NCBI GenBank assembly: GCA_019057975.1
Contig: JAHLWJ010000218.1
Span: forward strand, 1-7,426
Direction: 5' to 3'
Source: Promethearchaeota archaeon
Lineage (GTDB): Archaea; Asgardarchaeota; Lokiarchaeia; Sigynarchaeales; SOKP01
DNA: 7,426 bases
The position numbers and the translations under genes were made by a program. The notes below the pieces were generated by a model that saw only the letters and a program-made list of their open reading frames with translations, had not been told where the DNA came from and searched no databases. Shown piece by piece: positions 1 through 4,986 of this stretch; position 1 is the first letter of the stretch; every line of letters starts with the position of its first letter.

Positions 1-225
1 GATTAATATGTTCAATTTATTCTTAAATCATATTTAAATTATTTTTTTTCAATAATTAATCATATTTTTTAAGATATTTATACTTGAAAAAGTCCTACGC
101 ATTACTTAGAAATAAATTTTGTAATTTGTATGCCAAAGTTGCTTTTAACTTTATAAGAATTTGAGTCTTCTATTTCAAAATAAAAAAAACTATTCATTCA
201 AATAACAAAATAAATGTGAAAATAG
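1..225. other. non-coding upstream region, AT-rich
   Basis: No open frame that reads like protein was found on either strand. It contains a run of eight T (43-50), which could end a gene lying to the left, and TATA-like boxes near 74-82 and 150-157. I see no RNA gene, and no repeat strong enough to call. Confidence 0.5.
150..157 (+). promoter_or_regulatory. TATA-like box for the CPBP protease gene
   Basis: TTTATAAG lies about 70 bases before the ATG. Archaeal spacing would place transcription start near 180 and give a leader of about 45 bases. A weak GTGA ribosome site at 216-219 sits 6 bases before the ATG at 226. The call rests on motif and position only. Confidence 0.35.
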
Positions 226-1194
226 ATGACTCAAGAAATAAATTCATTTAAATCAAAGATCGCACTTTTAAAAGGGCCAATTGGGCAGTATTTTTTATTA
301 GCCATTGCTATTACGTGGGTGTTCTGGATTCCAACCATTCTCATATCTTCAGTAAATGATTATTTTTTACCCAGTGCATTTAGTATCAGGGATATTGCGA
401 ATATTGGATTTAAAGACGTGTTTCACGTATTGATCTTCATCCTAAACCAATTGGGTGTATACGGTCCTCTGTTTGCTGCTATCATCGTTTCATGGAAGAA
501 TTACGGTAAAAGTGAGGTTAAAGATCTCTTTGGTAAGATTAAAGTGTGGCGGGTTAAACCCAAATGGATACTCATTCTTTTTTTACTTCCATTCATATTC
601 GCACTTATTCCCCTTGGAATGAATGCATTAATGGGAGGCGATCTTTCGGGAGCTTTTAACCCGGGAATGTCCGGACTAATTATATTTCTCACCCTCGCAC
701 ATAATATTGTTACCAGCGGGTTAGAAGAGCCAGGCTGGCGAGGATTTGCATTTCCGGAGATGAGGAAAAAAGACGAGGCATATAGGAGTAGTCTGATCAT
801 AGGGTTTTTCTGGGCGATATGGCATTTTCCCTACGTAATTTACATCAATTATATATATCTGCCTGCAGGTTTTCACCCAGCCGCCATTATTGGAGTTGAA
901 ATTTATGCTCTAATTGGATTTACAGCGGTAATTCTCAGTGGAAGCGTAATATTCTCATGGATTTATGCAAATACAGAAAGTTTGCTTATTTTAATCTTAT
1001 TTCATGCCTTCCAAAATATTTTTCCAGTATTCGTAATGGGGCAAGTAGTTGACATGGGCCCTGGTACCCTTATCACAGCGCTATTCTCATGGGTAGTCGT
1101 AATTTTAATTACTAAAAAGTACGGAAGTGAAACGCTGACAGGACTCACTGAAGCAGAAAAAGCTGCGAAGGAAGCGAAACGCAATAAAAAGTAA
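226..1194 (+). CDS. CPBP family intramembrane metalloprotease (CAAX protease / Abi type)
   Basis: A multi-pass membrane protein of 322 residues with about eight hydrophobic segments (roughly 21-42, 65-89, 114-134, 150-166, 188-212, 218-248, 251-270, 281-297). The family motifs are present in order. EExxxR is Glu167-Glu168...Arg172 within EEPGWRGFAFP, the second-motif His is His200 in WAIWHFP, and the last motif is HAFQN (His260, Asn264). These are the residues that coordinate metal in Rce1-like CPBP proteases, so an active intramembrane protease is likely. Known members process prenylated CAAX proteins, mature or protect against bacteriocins, or have unknown substrates, and nothing here identifies the substrate. 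The tail (about 303-322) is Lys/Ala/Glu-rich and probably cytoplasmic. The ATG at 226 is chosen because the in-frame ATG at 214 is followed at once by TGA, and GTGA lies 6 bases upstream. It appears monocistronic, ending in a T-tract. Confidence 0.93.
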   Translation: MTQEINSFKSKIALLKGPIGQYFLLAIAITWVFWIPTILISSVNDYFLPSAFSIRDIANIGFKDVFHVLIFILNQLGVYGPLFAAIIVSWKNYGKSEVKDLFGKIKVWRVKPKWILILFLLPFIFALIPLGMNALMGGDLSGAFNPGMSGLIIFLTLAHNIVTSGLEEPGWRGFAFPEMRKKDEAYRSSLIIGFFWAIWHFPYVIYINYIYLPAGFHPAAIIGVEIYALIGFTAVILSGSVIFSWIYANTESLLILILFHAFQNIFPVFVMGQVVDMGPGTLITALFSWVVVILITKKYGSETLTGLTEAEKAAKEAKRNKK

Positions 1195-1197
1195 CAA

Positions 1198-1217
1198 TTT
1201 TTCCCCCCATTTTTTTT
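1198..1217 (+). terminator. T-rich terminator after the CPBP gene
   Basis: T5, C6, then a T8 run (1210-1217) begin 4 bases after the stop codon. A T-tract without a strong hairpin is typical of archaeal intrinsic termination. Confidence 0.45.
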
Positions 1218-1320
1218 AAGAAAAGTACATTCCTTAACTCTAAGAGGATAAGATCATATTTTAAAGAAGAGAGAATGAATCACGAGTATTTTTTCCATTA
1301 GTATTGGACTCCTAATTTCT

Positions 1321-1331
1321 TTTTAATATAC
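1321..1331 (+). promoter_or_regulatory. TATA-like box for the M50-like gene
   Basis: TTTTAATATAC is preceded by a T-rich stretch. Normal archaeal spacing predicts transcription start near 1352, about 27 bases before the ATG at 1379. There is no convincing Shine-Dalgarno, only a weak AAGTAAG. Confidence 0.35.
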
Positions 1332-1378
1332 ATAACTAAAATTACATTATTAGTATATGAAACAAGTAAGTAGAAAAA

Positions 1379-2185
1379 ATGACTCAATCTTCAAAAAAGT
1401 TTAATTATTCAATTCTGCGATCCATACTCCTTTTGTTTGGAGCTTATACATTTAGCTATTGTTTAGGTCTCATATTTCACGAAACTGGACATGCTCTCGC
1501 TTACACAATCGTAGGAGTTACTGATATAGAAATACATGTTCATCCCTTTGCATTATCCTATTGTTCTCATGGCTATCGTCCTACAGAAGTACTGCCATTT
1601 ACGGGGAGTATGGGGCCACTTTTTAATGTAGCCTGTGCGACGATTGTTTCGCTCTCATTATGGCGTGTACGGAATCCTAAACTCTTACCTCTATTAATGT
1701 GGGCTGGAACAGCATACATTGCTGAAGGTGTTGCTATGTTTATTGATATAGCAGGATTACCCATTTTAACTGATTGGGGGAAAGTAATCATTATCGGAGG
1801 TGTATCACCGGTTATCATAGGAATTATGGGTAGCATTTTTATAATTATTGGGAGCATATTTATGCTCCTCCTATTGCCTTTAGAAAATGTTTCTCATCGT
1901 GATTTATTCTGGAAAAGGTATCTAATAACAACTTCTATATCGGTTTATTTCCTATTATCAGTCATTTATACCTCAATATTTGCTTTATTTGTATTAGATA
2001 ATAGGTTAATTGCCTTCTTTTCTACTATTGTATTCAACCTTTTGCTTACAGCTATATATAAACCCACTTTCCCCTTTTTAGATCGATTATCCCATACAGA
2101 AACTACTCCAATAAGCAGATCCGCAATTATTATCACTCTTGGACCAGCTCTTGGTATTATAATCATTGTTTTAGTCTTTTTTTAA
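1379..2185 (+). CDS. multi-pass membrane protein with HETGH motif, probable M50-like metalloprotease
   Basis: A 268-residue, highly hydrophobic protein. The first membrane segment (about 12-33) runs directly into HETGH (His34, Glu35, His38), an HExxH zinc site at the membrane boundary as in site-2 protease and M50B-like peptidases. A GSMGPLFN segment (76-83) resembles the second conserved region of these families. Asp132 in the LTDWGK stretch (130-135) is the best candidate for the third zinc ligand, but this is inferred from position. Further hydrophobic segments lie at about 80-95, 103-122, 136-167, 182-206, 210-227 and 248-268. His54, His56, Cys62 and His64 form an unusual His/Cys-rich stretch just after the first motif. 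No PDZ or CBS domain is present. The substrate is unknown. It is co-oriented with the preceding CPBP protease but separated by 184 bases that include a terminator and a TATA-like box, so probably independently transcribed. The protease call rests mainly on HExxH in its membrane context. Confidence 0.7.
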   Translation: MTQSSKKFNYSILRSILLLFGAYTFSYCLGLIFHETGHALAYTIVGVTDIEIHVHPFALSYCSHGYRPTEVLPFTGSMGPLFNVACATIVSLSLWRVRNPKLLPLLMWAGTAYIAEGVAMFIDIAGLPILTDWGKVIIIGGVSPVIIGIMGSIFIIIGSIFMLLLLPLENVSHRDLFWKRYLITTSISVYFLLSVIYTSIFALFVLDNRLIAFFSTIVFNLLLTAIYKPTFPFLDRLSHTETTPISRSAIIITLGPALGIIIIVLVFF

Positions 2186-2224
2186 TAAAAAAGATTTAAG
2201 GGAATTTTTGATAAAAATGTAAAA

Positions 2225-2240
2225 TTTATATTTATTTAAA
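2225..2240 (+). promoter_or_regulatory. TATA-like region for the methyltransferase gene
   Basis: Two overlapping candidates, TTTATATTTA (2225-2234) and TTTATTTAAA (2231-2240), predict transcription start near 2256-2262. That leaves a leader of about 33-39 bases to the ATG at 2295. Confidence 0.35.
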
Positions 2241-2294
2241 TGAATAGTTAAAGGTGCTAGTAAATTTTTAGATTATAATGTATTGGTGTATTCT

Positions 2295-3044
2295 ATGAGT
2301 CTATGGTATCTTATTTTAATAATCCTAAGTGTGATCATTCTTTTTCTCATAATTTTTGGTCTACCTCGTAAAAAAAGTGCGAGAAGTCCTACTATTGAGG
2401 GGTTAGATAGTCCGGAGGTCGCGAAAGCATATGATAGAATGTCGGATATTTTACCATTTAGAATTTTACGGAAAATGATTATATCACGTATATGTAAATT
2501 AAATCCATCCGGAAGGCTTATAGATGCAGGTTGTGGCCCAGGAAATTTAATCGTTCAGTTAGCAAAGGAATTTACTACCTTGGAGCTTATTGGTGTGGAC
2601 ATTTCTAATGAAATACTGAAACGAGCTAAAATAAGAGCAACTAAACATGAGAGAAAGATTGAATTTAAGGAGGGCTCTGTTGAAAACTTACCGTTTCCAA
2701 ATGAATATGCGGATTTTATAATTTCTACTCTTTCACTCCATCATTGGATTAATCCCGGTAGGGCTTTTCAAGAAATATATAGGGTTTTAAAAAAAGAAGG
2801 TGTCGCACTAATATTTGATTTTAGACGAGATTCTCGAAAATTCTATTACGGATTCTTAACATTTATAACTAAAATCATCGCTCCTAAAGCATTGAGAAAT
2901 GTTAATGAACCAATAGGGTCTCTTAAATCTTCTTATACTCCTTTAGAGGTGCAAGAACTTATTTCCAAAGAGCAGATCAAAGATATAACTATTAAACCTA
3001 TGCTTGCCTGGATGTTTGTTCAAATTACGAAATTAAATCCTTAG
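2295..3044 (+). CDS. membrane-anchored class I SAM-dependent methyltransferase
   Basis: A 249-residue protein with two parts. Residues 3-22 form one strongly hydrophobic helix followed by a basic PRKK stretch, a signal-anchor that should leave the catalytic domain in the cytoplasm. From about residue 38 comes a Rossmann-fold methyltransferase. The SAM-binding motif I is DAGCGPGN (77-84), an acidic residue at the end of strand 2 is Asp102 in GVDIS, the EGSVENLPF stretch (126-134) is typical of motif II, and LSLHHW (146-151) follows strand 4. This is the UbiE/Methyltransf_11 type, which acts on quinones, lipids, sterols or small molecules, and the substrate cannot be read from sequence. A lipid or quinone substrate would fit the anchor but is inference. 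ATG 2295 is preferred because GGTG (2285-2288) lies 6 bases before it. A TTG at 2283 and a GTG at 2286 in the same frame would add only 4 or 3 residues. Confidence 0.88.
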   Translation: MSLWYLILIILSVIILFLIIFGLPRKKSARSPTIEGLDSPEVAKAYDRMSDILPFRILRKMIISRICKLNPSGRLIDAGCGPGNLIVQLAKEFTTLELIGVDISNEILKRAKIRATKHERKIEFKEGSVENLPFPNEYADFIISTLSLHHWINPGRAFQEIYRVLKKEGVALIFDFRRDSRKFYYGFLTFITKIIAPKALRNVNEPIGSLKSSYTPLEVQELISKEQIKDITIKPMLAWMFVQITKLNP

Positions 3045-3072
3045 CTTCTTCTTCTAAAACAAAAGGAGAAAG

Positions 3073-3082
3073 TTAAAATTTC
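3073..3082 (+). promoter_or_regulatory. TATA-like box, possible leaderless start
   Basis: TTAAAATTTC is centred about 27 bases before the ATG at 3104, the spacing expected if transcription begins at or next to the start codon. The GGAG at 3064-3067 is too far away (about 36 bases) to serve this ATG. This suggests a leaderless message. Confidence 0.3.
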
Positions 3083-3103
3083 TAATTTTACTTATCATTT
3101 TGT

Positions 3104-3427
3104 ATGGAAATTATTGCAATGGGAGAGCTGCGAGAGTTTTTTACGATTAATCTACCCAAGTTCGAGGATCCCGTCATTTTTATTAGCTCTGAATTTATTC
3201 CTGGATGTCCAAAATGCAATAGTAGTGCAAGCGTATATTATCTCCAACTTACTGAAAGAAATTTGATTCCGAGTGAAGGAAATCTGGAAAAAGCCGAAAA
3301 ACACAAATTTCCTATAGACATCTATGTCCAATATCAAGTTCTAAAAGGAAAACCCACGCAAATTGTCATAGGCACGAAAAAATCAAATGGAACGCTTGAG
3401 ATGGTGCTCAATCGAATTATAGATTAA
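3104..3427 (+). CDS. unrecognised 107-residue protein with one CPKC pair
   Basis: I do not recognise this protein. It is soluble, with no membrane segment or signal peptide, and mixed alpha/beta in character. The only notable motif is Cys35-Pro-Lys-Cys38 (CPKC), a knuckle usually seen in zinc ribbons or thiol proteins. No second Cys pair follows, so a full four-Cys zinc site would need a partner subunit or His ligands (His67 is the only His). Residues 70-92 look like a pair of beta strands. A second in-frame ATG at 3119 would remove 5 residues, and neither ATG has a ribosome site. The gene sits 59 bases after the methyltransferase, in the same direction. A TATA-like box in the gap and a T-tract after the stop suggest an independent transcript. 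Codon use and the absence of low-complexity sequence argue for a real gene. Confidence 0.65.
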   Translation: MEIIAMGELREFFTINLPKFEDPVIFISSEFIPGCPKCNSSASVYYLQLTERNLIPSEGNLEKAEKHKFPIDIYVQYQVLKGKPTQIVIGTKKSNGTLEMVLNRIID

Positions 3428-3442
3428 GAATTTTAAAATCAA

Positions 3443-3449
3443 TTTTTTT
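3443..3449 (+). terminator. T-tract after the 107-residue gene
   Basis: Seven T residues lie 16 bases past the stop codon, following a TTTTAAAA palindrome (3431-3438). It is a plausible archaeal T-tract terminator. Confidence 0.35.
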
Positions 3450-3535
3450 CAATTTCACGTTTAAAACTCCGACGCAATCTCCGAGAAGTATGAGTATAGT
3501 GCTTTTTTAGGATTTGTGATTAATTAGGGCAAGAG

Positions 3536-3545
3536 TTTAAATATA
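3536..3545 (+). promoter_or_regulatory. TATA box for the small CxxC/HxxH gene
   Basis: TTTAAATATA is a near-ideal archaeal TATA box. It predicts transcription start near 3567 and a leader of 23-32 bases that carries the Shine-Dalgarno. A second, weaker candidate, TGTATATTG (3558-3566), is spaced to give a leaderless message starting at the GTG at 3590. Confidence 0.55.
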
Positions 3546-3584
3546 GAAATTATTAACTGTATATTGGTTCTATTTTTTTTTTAT

Positions 3585-3593
3585 AGGAGGTGA
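3585..3593 (+). promoter_or_regulatory. strong Shine-Dalgarno AGGAGGTGA overlapping the annotated start
   Basis: AGGAGGTGA is the strongest ribosome binding site in the window and is complementary to the usual archaeal 16S 3' end. It overlaps the GTG at 3590, so it cannot position that codon normally. The codon at ideal spacing (5 bases after GGTGA) is GTT at 3599, not a standard start. Confidence 0.6.
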
Positions 3594-3763
3594 GCGTCGT
3601 TAGAGTTAAATTGTGTTTTAAATGTAAACAATACATAGCCATCCGCGAGAATGATTTTAATAATAGTAGAGACTTACTACTGTTTGATAAAGCTCATGCC
3701 GGTCATCCAACTCAGATTGTAAACAAAGAAGAAGTCGCTAATTATGAAAAATGGATTGGATGA
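3590..3763 (+). CDS. small CxxC/HxxH putative zinc-binding protein
   Basis: A 57-codon frame. The pattern is Cys9-x2-Cys12 (LCFKCK) and, 23 residues later, His36-x2-His39 (AHAGH), a C2H2-like arrangement expected to bind one zinc. The C-terminus (45-57) looks like a short amphipathic helix. Its compactness recalls small zinc proteins that I associate from memory with Asgard archaea, beginning M-R-V-K-x-C-F-K-C-K. I cannot verify that. The function is unknown, and nucleic-acid or protein binding is possible. An in-frame TAG at 3584-3586 limits the gene upstream. The only standard start codons are GTG 3590, which overlaps the Shine-Dalgarno, and TTG 3611, just before the first Cys. If residue V4 (GTT 3599) is the true first residue, the protein is 54 residues. 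A clear TATA box, a strong ribosome site and paired metal ligands all support a real gene. Confidence 0.75.
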   Translation: MSVVRVKLCFKCKQYIAIRENDFNNSRDLLLFDKAHAGHPTQIVNKEEVANYEKWIG

Positions 3764-3814
3764 TAAGTAAAAATGATTATATGTGAAAGAGATTTATTTT
3801 AATATTTCTACAAC

Positions 3815-3846
3815 AAAAAATTTTTATAAATCCAACTTTATGGATT
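3815..3846. terminator. probable bidirectional terminator between convergent genes
   Basis: AAAAAATTTTT (3815-3825) gives a T-run on both strands. Next to it is a small hairpin, AATCCA (3829-3834) pairing with TGGATT (3841-3846) around a 6-base loop. It lies between the plus-strand gene ending at 3763 and the minus-strand gene ending at 3884. Read on the minus strand it is a hairpin followed by a T6 run. Confidence 0.4.
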
Positions 3847-3883
3847 AATTCTTCTGTGGTTATTGCTTCAATTTCCTATTGAT

Positions 3884-4396
3884 TTAATCGACTAAACTTT
3901 GGATGGTCAGAGAACAAAATCTAACAGAATGAGTAATCTCTGCAGAATAGACCATTACACTTATATTGTGAGTGCCTGAGGAAAAACTTGGAACAAAATG
4001 TTGTAACGCTACTGAAAAATAATCGATAGTTGAACTTCCTTCGTAAGGCCCAACATCCACCCGAGGTTCTAGTAACCGAACCCCATCAACACTAAAGAAG
4101 AAAGAAATACCTGCATATTCTGTAGGTTCCGGATAAATCACCGCACTACACGTGAATAAAATATGAATTGAAGCAGCACTTGCTAAGTCAAAAACTATAG
4201 ACATGTTCGAAATGTGTAAATATGCATACGCTGGATTCACAGTAAAAGAATCTCCATCGTATTGATACCAAATATCTTGAGCAGCCAAGCTTGCTTGCAT
4301 TGTATTCTGATTATTCCACGCCATGAATCCAAACCCTAATCCTCCAGCACCTAGGAGTATCCCTATTATCCCTAATATACTACCACCTTTTCCCAT
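3884..4396 (-). CDS. membrane-anchored exported protein, probable beta-sandwich ectodomain
   Basis: A 170-residue protein. The N-terminus MGKGG leads into a Gly-rich hydrophobic helix (about 6-26, ending at FMAWNNQ) that looks like an uncleaved signal-anchor. The remaining roughly 140 residues have alternating hydrophobic and polar runs typical of beta strands, few Lys, and many Ser/Thr/Tyr, consistent with an exported beta-sandwich. The most distinctive segment is DGVRLLEPRVDVGPYEG (104-120). Cys83 and Cys161 are the only cysteines and could form one disulphide. I recognise no named domain. From memory, short proteins with this MGKGG + Gly-rich helix + beta layout recur as paralogues in Lokiarchaeia, unverified. 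A good ribosome site GGGGTGAT (minus strand, 4409-4402) lies 5 bases before the ATG. It is convergent with the 57-residue gene, and the region behind it (4397-4986) is decayed. Confidence 0.75.
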   Translation of the reverse strand: MGKGGSILGIIGILLGAGGLGFGFMAWNNQNTMQASLAAQDIWYQYDGDSFTVNPAYAYLHISNMSIVFDLASAASIHILFTCSAVIYPEPTEYAGISFFFSVDGVRLLEPRVDVGPYEGSSTIDYFSVALQHFVPSFSSGTHNISVMVYSAEITHSVRFCSLTIQSLVD

Positions 4397-4401
4397 TGCC
4401 T

Positions 4402-4409
4402 ATCACCCC
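4402..4409 (-). promoter_or_regulatory. ribosome binding site GGGGTGAT fixing the 4396 start
   Basis: Read on the minus strand, GGGGTGAT sits 5 bases before the ATG at 4396-4394, which settles the start. A TATA-like CTTAAAAAC (minus, 4443-4435) would start transcription near 4413, giving a leader of about 17 bases. Confidence 0.55.
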
Positions 4410-4525
4410 TTATTTTTTTATCTCTATTATCTCAGTTTTTAAGTTGAATTAAAGAACAAATTCTTTTGCCCATAAATAAGTTTTATCGTTGCTACTCAAA
4501 AATTATTTGAAGAATAATTAAATAA

Positions 4526-4624
4526 TTAAAAATCGGATGTGCCCCAGAAAGTAATGGTAATGTAGATTTTAACACTGAAGAAATTAAACCGTGGGTTGTT
4601 TTTCCATGGAAAATTAAAACTTAA
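4526..4624 (+). pseudogene. short decayed coding fragment
   Basis: Between a TAA (4523-4525) and a TAA (4622-4624) one frame reads like a protein with no start codon. It begins LKIGCAPESNGNVDF (from 4526) and ends PWVVFPWKIKT. The balanced composition (Cys, Trp, Pro, Gly, charged residues), locally higher GC, and much less plausible reading in other frames suggest a remnant of a former gene. I cannot identify the family. Confidence 0.35.
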
Positions 4625-4633
4625 TATTAATAA

Positions 4634-4868
4634 ATGTGGAAGTTTAAGAATTTATTTAAACATCTAACAATTAGAATTGATAATTTTGACTTAAAAATCT
4701 AAAACTAATAAACAGATAACTCGTGCGACAACAATTAATGCAATTAAAAAATCCCTAAAACTAGCAGAATATGATAAGTCATGGGATGAGGATATATGGT
4801 CTTTTATTATTAATTTAAGCAAATCTGTTCGTATAAGGATTACGCCTAAAATAATTTACTTTCAGTGA
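4634..4868 (+). pseudogene. frameshifted small gene or gene remnant
   Basis: ATG 4634 opens 22 codons (beginning MWKFKNLF, ending NFDLKI) that stop at TAA 4700-4702. The next frame is open from 4695 to TGA 4866-4868 with no ATG, GTG or TTG in it, yet reads convincingly as protein (for example KSLKLAEYDKSWDEDIWSF). Skipping the single T at 4700 joins the two into a continuous 77-codon frame, LKI-KTNK. The simplest reading is a small gene broken by one inserted base, or a sequencing error. The predicted product is basic and helical at first, with a beta-like end (KSVRIRITPK). I do not recognise the family. There is no good ribosome site before ATG 4634. It may belong with the fragment at 4526-4624 as pieces of one decayed locus. 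Confidence 0.4.
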
Positions 4869-4935
4869 GTAATTACATTAGACGAGGTAATTTGTAACGA
4901 TATTTATCTTATTGGGGAATATTATACCTCAATCC

Positions 4936-4943
4936 TTTTTAAG
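4936..4943 (+). promoter_or_regulatory. TATA-like box for the Cys-rich surface protein
   Basis: TTTTTAAG is centred about 47 bases before the ATG at 4987, predicting transcription start near 4966. The ribosome site GGTGAG (4976-4981) lies 5 bases before that ATG. Confidence 0.4.
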
Positions 4944-4986
4944 TGAAAATCTAAATATTCCTTGAACTAAATTTTGGTGAGATTTA

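Noticed and set aside
501..800. 99-codon minus-strand frame inside the CPBP gene
   Set aside because: It is antisense to an intact gene with all family motifs, has no ribosome site, and its composition is that of a shadow frame.
1573..1857. 94-codon minus-strand frame inside the M50-like gene
   Set aside because: It is antisense to a convincing membrane-protein frame, and its Ile/Pro/Met-rich product has no recognisable motif.
3455..3515. Short minus-strand frame ending ALYSYFSEIASEF after the 107-residue gene
   Set aside because: Only about 20 codons between stops, with no start. The plus strand also gives a short plausible reading here. It could be a relic, but this is not enough to call.
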